From the NCBI RefSeq assembly GCF_021730435.1, contig NZ_JABWGX010000004.1:178773-242772 (forward strand): a DNA stretch of 64,000 nt, in the 5' to 3' direction. The notes beneath the pieces are model-generated. The model did not search any database, had not been told where the DNA came from, and saw only the letters and a program-made list of their open reading frames with translations. How positions within the stretch are numbered: position 1 is the first letter of the stretch; each line of letters begins with the position of its first letter. The position numbers were made by a program, and so were the translations under genes. Source of the stretch: Xanthobacter agilis (lineage in GTDB: Bacteria; Pseudomonadota; Alphaproteobacteria; Rhizobiales; Xanthobacteraceae). Shown here piece by piece: positions 17,037 through 26,906 of this stretch.

Positions 17037-18286
17037 GCGGGGCCTCCCTCGCCGGGGCGGGCTTCTGGGATCGCCATGGCCTTTCGGCTCTGCTGGGCGT
17101 GCTGAACGCGGCCGGGGAAGAGGCCCGCGTGGTCGGCGGCGCGGTGCGCAACACCCTGCTCGGCCTCACCGTGACCGATGTGGACATCGCCACCACCGCT
17201 TTGCCCGAGGTGGTGGCGGGGCGGGTGCGCGCGGCGGGCATGAAGGCCGTGCCGACGGGGGTGGAGCACGGCACCGTCACGGTGGTGGTGGACCATGCGG
17301 CCTACGAGGTGACCACCCTGCGCGAGGATATGGAGACCGACGGGCGCCGGGCCGTGGTGCGCTTCGGCCGGAGCTGGGACCACGATGCGGCCCGGCGCGA
17401 CTTCACCATCAACGCCCTTTACGCCACCGTGGACCGGCAGGTGATCGATCTCGTGGGCGGGCTGGCCGACCTTGCCGCGCGGCGGGTGCGCTTCATCGGC
17501 GACGCGGACGCGCGCATCGCCGAGGATTATCTGCGCATCCTGCGCCTGTTCCGCTTCCATGCCGCCTACGGGGAAGGCCTGGTGGACGCGACCGCGCTCC
17601 GGGCCGTGGTCCGCGCCCGCGCCGGCCTGCGCGGCCTGTCCCATGAGCGGGTGCGGGCGGAACTCCTGAAGCTGCTGCTGGCGCCCGGCGCCCCGCGCAC
17701 GCTGGAGATCATGAGCGATTGCGGCCTGGTGCAGCCGCTCCTCGCCGGCCTTGCCGACGTTAAGGCTTTTACCCGCCTTGTGGGGCTGGAAGCGCGGCTC
17801 GGCGTTCCCGCCGATCCGGTCCGCCGGCTGGCGGCCCTGGCCCTGCGGGTGCCGGACGATGTGCCCCGGCTGCGTGAGAAGCTGCGCCTGTCCAATGGGG
17901 AGATGCGGCGGCTGTCGGCCCTGGCCGCGTCGCGGCCCCCGTTGCCGGGGGCGGGCGCGCCGGCGGCGGCGCTGCGCGCCTTCGTCTATGGCGCCGGACC
18001 CGAGGCGGCGCTCGACCGCATATTGCTGGCGGCGGCAGGCCCGTGTTCCGAAGCGATGCAGGCGGAACTCCAATCCCGGGTCGCGCTGGCCACGGCCTGG
18101 ACGCCGCCGCGCTTGCCCGTGAGCGCCGGGGATCTGATGGCCCGCGGCCTGAAGCCCGGCCCCGCCCTCGGCCGTGCCCTCGCCGCCGTGGAAGCGGCCT
18201 GGGTGGCGGCGGATTTTCCAATGTCGGGGGACGCCAAGGAGGCGCTGATCGGCGCAGCCCTCGCCACCGTGGCATCTGCCCGCTGA
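17033..18286 (+). CDS. cca: CCA tRNA nucleotidyltransferase / poly(A) polymerase family
   Basis: 417 residues. The polymerase beta-type head has GGAVRN at 35-40 and the catalytic DVD at 49-51. RRDFTINAL and the RNA-binding motif DYLRILRLFRFHAAYG follow. It adds or repairs the 3' CCA of tRNAs. The first ATG overlaps the DUF6111 stop. Poly(A) polymerase paralogues share these motifs, but no second paralogue is visible in this window. Length and neighbourhood favour the CCA enzyme. Confidence 0.93.
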   Translation: MSGASLAGAGFWDRHGLSALLGVLNAAGEEARVVGGAVRNTLLGLTVTDVDIATTALPEVVAGRVRAAGMKAVPTGVEHGTVTVVVDHAAYEVTTLREDMETDGRRAVVRFGRSWDHDAARRDFTINALYATVDRQVIDLVGGLADLAARRVRFIGDADARIAEDYLRILRLFRFHAAYGEGLVDATALRAVVRARAGLRGLSHERVRAELLKLLLAPGAPRTLEIMSDCGLVQPLLAGLADVKAFTRLVGLEARLGVPADPVRRLAALALRVPDDVPRLREKLRLSNGEMRRLSALAASRPPLPGAGAPAAALRAFVYGAGPEAALDRILLAAAGPCSEAMQAELQSRVALATAWTPPRLPVSAGDLMARGLKPGPALGRALAAVEAAWVAADFPMSGDAKEALIGAALATVASAR

Positions 18287-18350
18287 GGCGCGCAGGGCCT
18301 CGCGCGGACAGGTGGACTGCTGCCCGCGCGTCGCCCGGTGCCGGGACTGG

Positions 18351-18566
18351 TCAGTCCTCGTCCGCCTCGGCTTCGTCTTCTTCCTCGATCTCGAATTCGG
18401 TCAGGTCGAGGGTTTCCAGCGAGATCGCCGGCAGGCTCTGGCTGCGGAACTCGCCCACTTCCTCGGCGTACCATACGACCTTGACGTCCAGCTCCTGCAC
18501 TTCGACCACAGTCAAAGCGGGGCTCCCCGACTTGAGCTGAACGATTTCTCCCGGCTCGAACGCCAT
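18351..18566 (-). CDS. DUF2158 (YodC-like) small protein
   Basis: 71 residues. The N-terminal EPGEIVQLKSGSPALTVVEV motif matches YodC-family proteins. The C-terminal 20 residues are almost entirely acidic (EEEDEAEADED). Function unknown. Single gene, 69 bp downstream of hemF on the same strand. Confidence 0.85.
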   Translation of the reverse strand: MAFEPGEIVQLKSGSPALTVVEVQELDVKVVWYAEEVGEFRSQSLPAISLETLDLTEFEIEEEDEAEADED

Positions 18567-18635
18567 GGTCCTCTCCCCCGATCGCGGCGCGATGCGCGCC
18601 CAGGAAAGCCTTATCGGGGCTTTATGACAGCGCCA

Positions 18636-19553
18636 TCACGGCCACTTCACCACCGGCGGCATGGACGAGAGAATGGAGTCCACATTGCCGCCGGTCTTCA
18701 GGCCGAAGATGGTGCCGCGATCATAGAGCAGGTTGAACTCCACATAGCGCCCGCGACGGACCAATTGTTCCTCGCGGTCCTCTTCGCTCCAGGGCACGTG
18801 CATGTTGGCCCGCACCAGGCGCGGGTAGATGTCGAGGAAGGACAGTCCCACATCGCGGGTGAAGGCCAGATCATCCTCGAAGGTGCCGGCGCCGGCTCCC
18901 GCGCTGTCGAGATAATCATAGAAAATGCCGCCGATGCCGCGCATCTCGCCCCGGTGCTTCAGAAAGAAATACTCGTCGCACCACGCCTTGTAGCGCTCAT
19001 AGTCCGCCACCTTGTGGGGGCTACAGGCGGCCGCCATGGCGGCATGGAAGGCGATGGTGTCCGGATCTTCCTGGGTGCGGCGCCGGGCGAGCGAGGGGGT
19101 GAGGTCCGCCCCGCCTCCGAACCACGCCTTGGTCGTCACCACGAACCTTGTGTTCATGTGCACCGCCGGCACATGGGGGCTCGCCATGTGGGCGATGAGG
19201 GAGATGCCGGACGCCCAAAAGCGCGGGTCTTCCGCGGCGCCGGGGATCTGGGCGCGAAACTCGGGGGCGAACGTGCCGAACACCGTGGAGGTGTGCACCC
19301 CCACCTTCTCGAACAGGCGCCCGCGCATGAGCGCCATGGTGCCGCCGCCCCCCGGCGCCCCGGTGTGGTCGGTGCGGGTCCAGGGGCTGCGGCTGAAACG
19401 GCCGGCGGGACCCGCGAACAAGGCCGCGGGCGCCTCGTCCTCCAGGGCCTCGAACGCGGCGATGATGCGCCCCTGCAGCTCCTCGAACCAAGCGCGCGCG
19501 TGGGCCTTGTGGGCGGTGAGGGGCGTATCGAAGGCTGCGGGATCAGAGCTCAT
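18636..19553 (-). CDS. hemF: Oxygen-dependent coproporphyrinogen III oxidase
   Basis: 305 residues from ATG 19553; an upstream in-frame ATG (19586) lies inside a palindrome and has no ribosome site. Conserved features: [51 protein letters not shown] and the C-terminal [21 protein letters not shown]. It converts coproporphyrinogen III to protoporphyrinogen IX in haem synthesis, using oxygen. A 24-bp perfect palindrome lies 21 bp upstream of the start and may be regulatory. Confidence 0.95.
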   Translation of the reverse strand: MSSDPAAFDTPLTAHKAHARAWFEELQGRIIAAFEALEDEAPAALFAGPAGRFSRSPWTRTDHTGAPGGGGTMALMRGRLFEKVGVHTSTVFGTFAPEFRAQIPGAAEDPRFWASGISLIAHMASPHVPAVHMNTRFVVTTKAWFGGGADLTPSLARRRTQEDPDTIAFHAAMAAACSPHKVADYERYKAWCDEYFFLKHRGEMRGIGGIFYDYLDSAGAGAGTFEDDLAFTRDVGLSFLDIYPRLVRANMHVPWSEEDREEQLVRRGRYVEFNLLYDRGTIFGLKTGGNVDSILSSMPPVVKWP

Positions 19554-19573
19554 TCGGAAGTCCGGGGCTGGCG

Positions 19574-19597
19574 GTGATGACCGCATGCGGTCATCAC
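19574..19597. promoter_or_regulatory. 24-bp perfect palindrome upstream of hemF
   Basis: The half-site GTGATGACCGCA is followed by its exact reverse complement, centred on GCATGC. It lies 21 bp upstream of the hemF ATG and could be an operator or an mRNA hairpin. It resembles no FNR (TTGAT-N4-ATCAA) site. Confidence 0.55.
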
Positions 19598-19680
19598 GAG
19601 GAATTCGTTTCGGGGGCGCCTGGGGGCCGGAGCGTGCGCGTGCCCACTTGGTGCCGGTCCCACTTGGTGCATGTCCCTTT

Positions 19681-19703
19681 GGCGCCGGTCAAAGACCGGG
19701 GCC
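19681..19703 (+). repeat. Dispersed hairpin repeat, copy 2
   Basis: The same 23-bp GGCgCCGGTC-AAA-GACCGGgGCC unit as at 196-218. Flanking CCCACTTGG motifs are also shared with copy 1 and occur twice here (about 19640-19675). Confidence 0.65.
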
Positions 19704-19742
19704 AAAGGTATGACAGCAAGCGCATTGGAGCACAGCTTTCGC

Positions 19743-19786
19743 GCATTTTCTTCACGCGCGCCGGGGATCACTGCGCTTGAAGATGC
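19743..19786 (+). repeat. 44-bp dispersed palindromic repeat, copy A
   Basis: Starts GCATTTTCTTCACGCG and ends CGCTTGAAGATGC. The 44-bp element is nearly identical in length and sequence to 57028-57071. The arms GCATTTTC/GAAGATGC pair imperfectly. It lies just after the trmL stop and may act as its 3' hairpin. Confidence 0.7.
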
Positions 19787-19808
19787 TCCGGCCCACCATG
19801 GCGCGCGC

Positions 19809-20270
19809 TCAAGACCTTGGAAAGCCCGAGGTCTGGCGCAGGGCCTCGGCAAGGCCGATGCCGGCGCTCACCGCCACGTTGAGGGAGCGCAGGCCCGCCC
19901 GCATGGGAATGGTCACGCGCGCGTCCGCGGCGTGATGCACCGCCTCGGGTACGCCCGCGGATTCCCGTCCGAACAGCAAAGCGTCGTCGGGGTGGAAGCG
20001 GAAGTCGGTGTGCGCCTGCGCGGCGCCGGTGGTGAACAGCACCAGACGTCGCCCCTCGGTGCGCAGCATCTCCAGGAATCGGTCGAAATGCGCGTGGCGA
20101 TGCCATTCCACGGTGTCGATATAGTCCATCCCGGCCCGCCGGAACGCCGCCGCGCCCACCGGGAACCCGGCCGGCTCGATGATGTGGACCGGAACGCCGA
20201 GGCACGCGCCCGTGCGCAGGCAGGTGCCCGCATTCTGGGCGATATCGGGGCAATAGAGGGCGAGGATCAT
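19809..20270 (-). CDS. trmL: tRNA (cytidine/uridine-2'-O)-methyltransferase TrmL
   Basis: 153 residues, a minimal SPOUT enzyme. The N-terminus ILALYCPDIAQNAGTCLRT, the central LLFGRESAGVPEAVH (trefoil-knot SAM site) and RSLNVAVSAGIGLAEALRQ are diagnostic. It methylates the 2'-OH of position 34 in certain leucine tRNAs. ATG 20270 was chosen; an in-frame GTG at 20276 adds two residues. Neither has a strong ribosome site. Confidence 0.93.
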   Translation of the reverse strand: MILALYCPDIAQNAGTCLRTGACLGVPVHIIEPAGFPVGAAAFRRAGMDYIDTVEWHRHAHFDRFLEMLRTEGRRLVLFTTGAAQAHTDFRFHPDDALLFGRESAGVPEAVHHAADARVTIPMRAGLRSLNVAVSAGIGLAEALRQTSGFPRS

Positions 20271-20350
20271 GGGCACGCGATCAGCCGCGCGTCCCGTGAA
20301 GGACGGCGCGGCACGTCATGGGAGCGAAGGCGGTGTTCAGGGGGAATGGC

Positions 20351-21577
20351 TCAGGGGCAGGTCATCCGCGCCATGTTGCCGGCCAGCGGATAGAGGGTCA
20401 GGTTGATCGAGGTCGGCTGAATGAGCGAGGTGGTGCTGCTCTGGGAGCACACGTCATCGTAGCCGAAGGTGTAAGCCTCCTGATTGTAGGCGAATTGGTG
20501 AATCACCTTGGAATATTGATTGATCGGGCTCGATGTATAAGGCGTCATGCCGGAGCATTTGGACAGGTTGTTGTTCGTCAGGAAGGTGGAGCGCAGGAAT
20601 GAGGCCTGGATGAATTTCTGCAGCGTGGCCACATTGCCGCCGCTGATCGGTGGCGCTCCATTCGCCCAAAGATACTGGGACGTCGGCTTGCCGAACACGG
20701 TCGCCGCTCCGCCGCCGGTGGGCGTGAGCACCATCTGCCCGTTCGTGACGGTACCCTTATAGGTTGTGGTTCCGGTATTCACCGAAAAAGAGTTGCTGGC
20801 TTTGGCGTAATAGTTGAATACGGATGTGATGTATTTGTCCCAATAATTGCTCGGGAAATAATAGGGCGACGAGGTGGCAAGCGTCATCGTGTGGACGGGG
20901 GAGATGAGGCGGATCGGCCACTTGCCGTTGCTGACCATCAGCTTCGTCCAGGGGGCGCCGGCCTTCTTGATCGCCGCGATGATGTTGGGGCCGGCGGTGG
21001 GGCTGTTGAAGCCGCCGGTGAGTTGCGTGGCCTTGCCATAGGGCTTGCCCGCGAGCGTCATCCGGATCGGCAGGCCGAACGCGTCCACCTGGGTGGTGTT
21101 GACCCAGATCTGGGTGTTGTTCTTCGGCGTCGCGATCGGCACCCAAGTGTATTCGACGAAGTCAAACGGGATGTTGAAGGTCTGGCTGCCGGGGGTCGTG
21201 GCGTCGGGCGTGGACGGCGTGCCGTTGGCGACGGTGAGCTTCAGCGGTGCGCAGAAAGAAAAATAGATCCGCGCCGACTGGAGCATCGGGACCCGCAGCG
21301 CGGTGCTGCTCCCGGTGAAGGAAAAGCCGAAATTCGTCGGCTGCTTGACCGTGTCGTTGAACTTCGTGGCCGCGCCGGTCTTGGCCACATAGTACCAGGT
21401 ATTCGGCTTTGCGGGATTTTCGGAGCCGTAGACCGTGACGTAGATCGGCCCCTTGTAGCCAGTCTGGTTGGTGATCGTCACCGGGAGCAATTGCTCCGCC
21501 GACGCAGCCTGGGCGCCGGCGAGGCCGGTCATCAGCGCGATGGCGGACGTGACTGTTCGGATCCAATGCGCGCGCAT
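20351..21577 (-). CDS. Secreted beta-1,3-glucanase-like protein (GH64/thaumatin-like)
   Basis: 408 residues with a Sec signal peptide (about 1-28, ending AQAASAEQ). The mature part opens PVTITNQTGYKGPIYVTVYG, the thaumatin-like start of GH64-type proteins. E142 (DFVEYTW) and D165 (QVDAFGLPI) lie where the catalytic Glu and Asp of Streptomyces GH64 enzymes are expected. It is unusually rich in Thr, Ser, Asn and Tyr, unlike its neighbours. Exported, perhaps to attack fungal, oomycete or algal beta-1,3-glucan, or to remodel self glucans. The family call is from motif memory and needs a profile search. Stand-alone gene. Confidence 0.7.
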   Translation of the reverse strand: MRAHWIRTVTSAIALMTGLAGAQAASAEQLLPVTITNQTGYKGPIYVTVYGSENPAKPNTWYYVAKTGAATKFNDTVKQPTNFGFSFTGSSTALRVPMLQSARIYFSFCAPLKLTVANGTPSTPDATTPGSQTFNIPFDFVEYTWVPIATPKNNTQIWVNTTQVDAFGLPIRMTLAGKPYGKATQLTGGFNSPTAGPNIIAAIKKAGAPWTKLMVSNGKWPIRLISPVHTMTLATSSPYYFPSNYWDKYITSVFNYYAKASNSFSVNTGTTTYKGTVTNGQMVLTPTGGGAATVFGKPTSQYLWANGAPPISGGNVATLQKFIQASFLRSTFLTNNNLSKCSGMTPYTSSPINQYSKVIHQFAYNQEAYTFGYDDVCSQSSTTSLIQPTSINLTLYPLAGNMARMTCP

Positions 21578-21993
21578 GTGCCGCTGCCCTTACGGAATAA
21601 ATGTGCCGACGCGAAAGTCTTCCGCATCGGCGGGTGCAAGGTCAAGCTACCGCGCGCGTGATCAAGTAGGCAAGAGCGCGCGGCTTCTCGTCCGCCCGCC
21701 AATCCTTGTCTTTCAGTCGTTAGCCGGCATTTGCATGCAACGCCGGCGCCGCCGAGCGTTTCGCGCGCACTCTCGGCGTGCCGGTCGGCGCGGCCCCAGG
21801 CCGCATCGCGCTGGCCCCGGAAAAGACCGCGTGCCGCATCGCCATCATCTGGACAAGAACCGGCGGGGGTGCAATTAGAGGCCCTCGAAGGTGGGGAATT
21901 ATGGCTTCATAGCTCCGCCACATTCATGCGCAGGAGCCGGGCCGTGTGCTCCAGCGCGGATCGTGGACGGACGACAGGACGGGGATCAGCGCC
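21578..21993. other. Divergent intergenic region, glucanase-like / petA
   Basis: About 415 bp with no credible gene. It holds the petA ribosome site, both divergent promoters (not resolved by eye), and a nested palindrome at 21723-21747: GCCGGC arms around the 10-bp palindrome TTGCATGCAA (21731-21740). GC drops near 21865-21915, just upstream of petA, where a promoter would be expected. Confidence 0.5.
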
Positions 21994-22521
21994 GTGGCAC
22001 ATACGGAGACGTCGCAGAAGGCGACGCGTCGGGACTTCCTCTATATCGCGACCGGCGCGGTGGGCGCCGCGGGCGTGGCCGGCATGGTGTGGCCATTCGT
22101 CTCGCAGCTCCAGCCCGATGCCTCGGTGCTGGCGCTGTCCACCACCGAGGTGGACCTCTCGCCCATCGCGGAGGGGCAGATCGTGACCGTGCAGTGGCGC
22201 GGCAAGCCGATCTTCATTTCCCATCGCACGAAGAAGGAGATCGAGGAGGCGCGGAGCGCCGACATCGCCTCCCTGCGCGATCCCCAGCCCGACGCCGACC
22301 GCGTGAAGGCCGGCAAGGACCAGTGGTTGGTGGTGATCGGCATCTGCACCCATCTGGGCTGCGTGCCGCTGGGTCACCAGGGGGCCTATGATGGCTGGTT
22401 CTGCCCGTGCCACGGCTCGGTCTACGATACCTCCGGCCGCATTCGGCAGGGGCCGGCGCCGCTTAATCTTGCCCTTCCGCCCTACGCTTTCACATCCGAT
22501 ACGAAGATCGTGATCGGCTGA
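21994..22521 (+). CDS. petA: Ubiquinol-cytochrome c reductase Rieske iron-sulfur subunit
   Basis: 175 residues from GTG 21994, with GGGGA nine bases upstream. The twin-arginine signal-anchor [11 protein letters not shown] precedes the single helix. Rieske box 1 CTHLGC is at 118-123 and box 2 CPCH at 137-140. Ligands are C118, H120, C137 and H140, with disulfide C123-C139. It passes electrons from quinol to cytochrome c1 in the bc1 complex. First of petABC. Confidence 0.97.
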   Translation: MAHTETSQKATRRDFLYIATGAVGAAGVAGMVWPFVSQLQPDASVLALSTTEVDLSPIAEGQIVTVQWRGKPIFISHRTKKEIEEARSADIASLRDPQPDADRVKAGKDQWLVVIGICTHLGCVPLGHQGAYDGWFCPCHGSVYDTSGRIRQGPAPLNLALPPYAFTSDTKIVIG

Positions 22522-22558
22522 CGTTTAACCGTCGCCGGCGCAATAAAGGTTGGACCCC

Positions 22559-23827
22559 ATGGAAGGACATTCCAGCTATCAGCCGAAGAGCAAGGTGGCG
22601 CAGTGGTTTGAAAGCCGCCTGCCGCTCGTCGGTTTGATCCATTCCTCGGCCATCGCTTACCCGGTGCCGAAGAATCTCAATTATTTCTGGACCTTCGGCG
22701 CCATCTTGAGCTTCATGCTCGTGGTGCAGATCGTTTCCGGCATCGTGCTCGCCATGCATTATGTGGCTTATGCGCCGGTGGCCTTCGCCCGCGTCGAGCA
22801 CATCATGCGGGACGTGAGCTACGGCTGGCTCATGCGCTACATCCACGCCAACGGCGCGTCGATGTTCTTCATCGCGGTCTACATCCACATCTTCCGCGGC
22901 CTCTATTACGGGTCCTACAAGGCCCCGCGCGAGGTGCTGTGGATCCTCGGCGTCATCATTTACCTGCTGATGATGGCCGCCGCTTTCATGGGCTATGTGC
23001 TGCCCTGGGGTCAGATGTCCTATTGGGGCGCCACCGTCATCACCAACCTCTTCTCCGCCATTCCGGTGGTGGGCGAGGTGATCGTGCAGTGGCTGTGGGG
23101 CGGCTATTCGGTGGGTGACCCCACCCTCAACCGCTTCTTCGCGCTGCACTATCTGCTGCCGTTCATGATCGCGGGCGTGGTCGGGCTCCATATCTGGGCT
23201 CTGCACCATGTCGGCCAGAACAACCCTGACGGCATTGATGTGAAGAGCGTGAGCAAGGACACGGTGCCCTTCACCCCCTACGCGACGATCAAGGATACGT
23301 TCGCGGTGGTGTTGTTCATCATCTTCTTCTCGTGGTTCATCTTCTATACTCCGAACTATCTCGGACATTCGGACAATTATATCCCGGCCAATCCCATGTC
23401 GACGCCGGCGCATATCGTGCCCGAATGGTACTTCCTGCCGTTCTACGCCATCCTGCGCTCCATCCCGGACAAGCTCGGCGGCGTGCTCGCCATGTTCGCG
23501 GCGATCGCGGTGCTGGCGTTCCTGCCCTGGCTGGACACCTCCAAGGTGCGCTCGGCGCGCTACCGCCCGCTGTTCAGGATCTTCTTCTGGATCTTCGCGG
23601 TGGTGGCGGTGGGGCTCGGCTATCTCGGCTCTCAGCCGGCGGACGGTATCTATGTGATCGTGTCGCGGATTTTCACGGTCTATTACTTCGCTCATTTCCT
23701 CATCATCCTGCCCCTCCTGGGCTTCATCGAGAAGACGAAGCCGCTGCCAGCCTCCATCGCGGATGCGGTGCTGGCCAAGGGCGGTGCGACGGTGGTGGCC
23801 GGTGCGGCTGCCCCCGAGACCAAGTGA
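22559..23827 (+). CDS. petB: Ubiquinol-cytochrome c reductase cytochrome b
   Basis: 422 residues. The ATG at 22559 has AAAGG nine bases upstream; a TTG three codons earlier is less likely. Eight or nine membrane helices. The quinol-site motif PEWYFLP is present, with paired haem-ligand histidines in the second and fourth helices (for example in GIVLAMHY). It is a full-length cytochrome b separate from c1, unlike the fused FbcH of Bradyrhizobium. Spaced 37 bp after petA and 21 bp before petC. Confidence 0.97.
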   Translation: MEGHSSYQPKSKVAQWFESRLPLVGLIHSSAIAYPVPKNLNYFWTFGAILSFMLVVQIVSGIVLAMHYVAYAPVAFARVEHIMRDVSYGWLMRYIHANGASMFFIAVYIHIFRGLYYGSYKAPREVLWILGVIIYLLMMAAAFMGYVLPWGQMSYWGATVITNLFSAIPVVGEVIVQWLWGGYSVGDPTLNRFFALHYLLPFMIAGVVGLHIWALHHVGQNNPDGIDVKSVSKDTVPFTPYATIKDTFAVVLFIIFFSWFIFYTPNYLGHSDNYIPANPMSTPAHIVPEWYFLPFYAILRSIPDKLGGVLAMFAAIAVLAFLPWLDTSKVRSARYRPLFRIFFWIFAVVAVGLGYLGSQPADGIYVIVSRIFTVYYFAHFLIILPLLGFIEKTKPLPASIADAVLAKGGATVVAGAAAPETK

Positions 23828-23848
23828 CCCGGGCGCGGAGAGAACAGC

Positions 23849-24688
23849 ATGACCATTCGTAGCATTCTCTTCGGCGCCGCCGCGGCGGCGCTCCTCTTCA
23901 CGGCGCCGGCCACGGCGGCGGAAGCCGGCGGCCATGACGGTCGCCCGCCGCGGCTCAGCTGGTCGTTCGCGGGGCCCTTCGGCTCCTACGACACGGCGCA
24001 GCTGCAGCGCGGGTTCAAGGTGTTTAAGGAGGTCTGCACCGCCTGCCACTCCGCGAACTTCCTTTACTTCCGCAATCTGTCCCAGCCCGGCGGCCCGAGC
24101 TTCAGCGAGGCGCAGGTCAAACAGATCGCGAGCGAGTACCAGATTACGGACGGGCCGAACGATTCCGGCGATATGTTCCAGCGTCCGGGCCGTCCGTCAG
24201 ACCAGTGGCCGGCGCCGTTCCCCAACGACCAGGCTGCCCGTGCCTCCAACGGCGGCGCCTTGCCGCCGGACATGTCGGTGCTGGCCAAGGCCCGCTCCTA
24301 CCATGTGGGCTTTCCGGGATTCATCACCGACGCCTTCATTCAGTACCAGGAGCACGGTGTGGACTATATCCACGCCGTGCTGACCGGCTATTCCGAGCCG
24401 GCGGAAGGCGTGACGGTGCAGGCGGGCCTGCATTACAACAAGTATTTCCCGGGCAACCAGATCGCGATGCCGAAGCCGCTCAGCGACGGCCAAGTGGAAT
24501 ATACGGACGGCACGCCGCAGACGGTGGATCAGTATTCGACCGATGTCGCCGCCTTTCTGATGTGGATGGCGGAGCCGCATCTCGATGCACGCAAGCGCAT
24601 CGGCTTCCAGGTGGTCATCTTCCTCATCGTGTTGAGCGGCCTGCTCTATTTCACGAAGAAGAAGATCTGGAAGAACGTGGCGCACTGA
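23849..24688 (+). CDS. petC: Ubiquinol-cytochrome c reductase cytochrome c1
   Basis: 279 residues. The cleavable signal peptide ends near residue 24. The haem c motif CTACH is at 63-67, and a methionine ligand is likely in NQIAMPKPLS. A C-terminal membrane anchor (VVIFLIVLSGLLYFTKKKIW) completes the family layout. It passes electrons to soluble cytochrome c. Last gene of petABC; a strong terminator follows 20 bp after the stop. Confidence 0.97.
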   Translation: MTIRSILFGAAAAALLFTAPATAAEAGGHDGRPPRLSWSFAGPFGSYDTAQLQRGFKVFKEVCTACHSANFLYFRNLSQPGGPSFSEAQVKQIASEYQITDGPNDSGDMFQRPGRPSDQWPAPFPNDQAARASNGGALPPDMSVLAKARSYHVGFPGFITDAFIQYQEHGVDYIHAVLTGYSEPAEGVTVQAGLHYNKYFPGNQIAMPKPLSDGQVEYTDGTPQTVDQYSTDVAAFLMWMAEPHLDARKRIGFQVVIFLIVLSGLLYFTKKKIWKNVAH

Positions 24689-24707
24689 GCGTTACCTCCA
24701 CTTCAGG

Positions 24708-24737
24708 AAAAGGGGCCTCGCGGGCCCCTTTTCTTTT
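24708..24737 (+). terminator. Rho-independent terminator after petABC
   Basis: A perfect 10-bp stem, AAAAGGGGCC (24708-24717) with GGCCCCTTTT (24723-24732), 5-nt loop, followed by CTTTT. Confidence 0.92.
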
Positions 24738-24832
24738 AGCCAGCCCTGGGCTCTCATCAGCGGCCACGTCGGGGCCCTGAAGGTGCAGTGTCTGTGCGGC
24801 CCCGCGGCGCGCGGCCGCGTCCGGAGTGTGCG

Positions 24833-25369
24833 ATGACGCCAAATGAATTCGCTGCCACCATCCGCAGCATTCCCGATTATCCGAAGCCAGGTATCCTGTT
24901 CCGCGATATCACGACCTTGCTGGGCGATCCGAGGGCCTTTCGCCGGGCGGTGGATGAACTGGTGCAGCCGTTTGCCGGCGCCAAGATCGCGAAGGTGGCG
25001 GGCATCGAGGCGCGCGGCTTCATTCTTGGCGGCGCGGTGGCGCACCAGCTTTCGGCCGGATTCGTGCCGATCCGCAAGAAAGGCAAGCTGCCGCACCAGA
25101 CGGTGCGCATGGCCTATGCCTTGGAATATGGCCAGGACGAGATCGAGATGCATGTGGACGCGGTCACCCGAGGGGAGCAGGTGCTCCTGGTGGATGACCT
25201 GGTGGCTACGGGCGGCACGGCGGTGGGCGCCGTCCAATTGCTGCGGGAGTGTGGGGCCCAGGTGGTGGCGGCCTGCTTCGTGGTGGACCTGCCGGATCTT
25301 GGAGGCGTGGCGAAGCTGGAGGCGCTTGGCGTGCCGGTTCGCAGCCTGGTTTCGTTCCCCGGGCACTGA
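24833..25369 (+). CDS. apt: Adenine phosphoribosyltransferase
   Basis: 178 residues from ATG 24833 with GGAG seven bases upstream. The N-terminus [21 protein letters not shown] and the PRPP-binding loop [14 protein letters not shown] at 117-130 are diagnostic. It salvages adenine to AMP with PRPP. Probably transcribed alone, after the petABC terminator. Confidence 0.95.
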   Translation: MTPNEFAATIRSIPDYPKPGILFRDITTLLGDPRAFRRAVDELVQPFAGAKIAKVAGIEARGFILGGAVAHQLSAGFVPIRKKGKLPHQTVRMAYALEYGQDEIEMHVDAVTRGEQVLLVDDLVATGGTAVGAVQLLRECGAQVVAACFVVDLPDLGGVAKLEALGVPVRSLVSFPGH

Positions 25370-25474
25370 GGCGTTTCGGGATTTTTTCGGAGAGAGGCGG
25401 CGTCGAGCCGAGCCCCTCCGTCCTCCGGTTCAGGGGGAGGGGCGGCTTGTGGTCCCGTCCGGCCTGGGGCTGGG

Positions 25475-26767
25475 TCAGACGATGACCGCGCGCGCCTGCT
25501 GGGTCCCGACCTCGAAGACCCGCCGATAACGCTCCAGCTCCGAGGCTGGGCCCATCGCCTTGGTCGGGGTGTCGGAGAGCTTCACCGCCGGGCGTCCGTT
25601 GGCGGAGACCACCTTGCAGACAATGGAGATGGGGTCGAGGGCGCCGTCGCGGGTGAGGCCGCGGAAGTCGTTGGTGAGCAGCGTTCCCCATCCAAAGCCC
25701 ATGCGCAGCCGCCCGTCGAAGGCGGCGCGGATGCGCGCTACCTCGGCTACGTCGAGGGCGTCGGAGAATATGGCGAGCTTCTCGCGCGGATCCTGGCCGC
25801 GGGCGGTCCACCAGCGGATTGCCTCCTCGCCGCCTTCGACCGGGTCCTTGCTGTCGATGCGGATGCCGGTCCAGCGCGCCACCCAGTCGGGGGCGTGGGC
25901 GAGGAAGCCGGCGGTGCCGTAGGTGTCGGGCAGGATGATGCGCAGGTTGCCGTCGTAATCCTGCTGCCAGTCGGCGAGCACCTGATAAGGGGCCTGGGCC
26001 AGCTCCGCGTCGGTCCGCGCGAGGGCGGCGTAGACCATGGGCAGTTCGTGGGCGTTGGTGCCGGTGGCCTCGACCTCGCGGCGCATGGCGATGAGGCAGT
26101 TGGAGGTGCCGAGAAAGCCCTCGCCGAGCCCTTCGATCAGCGCCTGCACGCACCAATCCTGCCACAGGAAGCCGTGGCGGCGGCGGGTACCGAAATCAGC
26201 GATGTTGATCGGGCCGAGGGCGCGCAGAACCTCCACCTTTTCCCACACGCGGGCCATGGCGCGGGCGTAGAGAATCTGCAGCTCGAACTTGCCCATGTCC
26301 TTCAACACGGCGCGCGAACGCAACTCGTTGATGATGGCGAGGGCGGGAATTTCCCACATGGTGGTTTCCACCCACGGCCCTTCGAAGGTGAGTTCGTATT
26401 GCCCGTCCCACTTCTCCAGATGGTAGGCGGGAAAGCGAAAGTCCTCGAGCCAGGCGATGTAGTCCGGGGAGAACATCTGCCGCTTGCCGTAGAACATGTT
26501 GCCCCGCAGCCAGGTGCTCTCGCCGCGGGTGAGGGAGAGGCCGCGTACATGATCGAGCTGCTCGCGCAGGGCGCCGATGTCGACGATGTCGGCGAGGCGG
26601 ACGCGGCTGGTGCGGTTGTGGATGCCGAAGGTGACGCGCGTGTCCCGGTGGCGATGAAAGATCATCTGCCCCATGAGCAACTTGTAGAAATCGGTGTCGA
26701 GCACCGAGCGGACGATGGGGTCGATCTTCCAGGTGTGGTTGTAGACGCGCGCGGCAATATCGGTCAT
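25475..26767 (-). CDS. pncB: Nicotinate phosphoribosyltransferase
   Basis: 430 residues, typical of the PncB class. Motifs: [14 protein letters not shown] near the start, [16 protein letters not shown] around the centre with the phosphoribosyl-binding arginines, and [12 protein letters not shown] in the C-terminal half. It makes nicotinate mononucleotide in NAD salvage. Convergent with apt across about 105 bp; no shared operon. Confidence 0.95.
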   Translation of the reverse strand: MTDIAARVYNHTWKIDPIVRSVLDTDFYKLLMGQMIFHRHRDTRVTFGIHNRTSRVRLADIVDIGALREQLDHVRGLSLTRGESTWLRGNMFYGKRQMFSPDYIAWLEDFRFPAYHLEKWDGQYELTFEGPWVETTMWEIPALAIINELRSRAVLKDMGKFELQILYARAMARVWEKVEVLRALGPINIADFGTRRRHGFLWQDWCVQALIEGLGEGFLGTSNCLIAMRREVEATGTNAHELPMVYAALARTDAELAQAPYQVLADWQQDYDGNLRIILPDTYGTAGFLAHAPDWVARWTGIRIDSKDPVEGGEEAIRWWTARGQDPREKLAIFSDALDVAEVARIRAAFDGRLRMGFGWGTLLTNDFRGLTRDGALDPISIVCKVVSANGRPAVKLSDTPTKAMGPASELERYRRVFEVGTQQARAVIV

Positions 26768-26906
26768 GGCGGCCCCGGGTGGCGGATCGGCGGCGCACGG
26801 CCGCGATGCACGACAGACCCCTCTATCATTGATCCATGGGACGGTCGCCCCCGCCGGGGCCCGGCCGGGGAAGAGAGGCCGGGGGGGCGCGCCCCCCGGC
26901 GCGGTG

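Noticed and set aside
22559..24688. Cytochrome b-c1 fusion (fbcH)
   Set aside because: petB ends with a stop at 23827, and petC has its own start and signal peptide 21 bp later.
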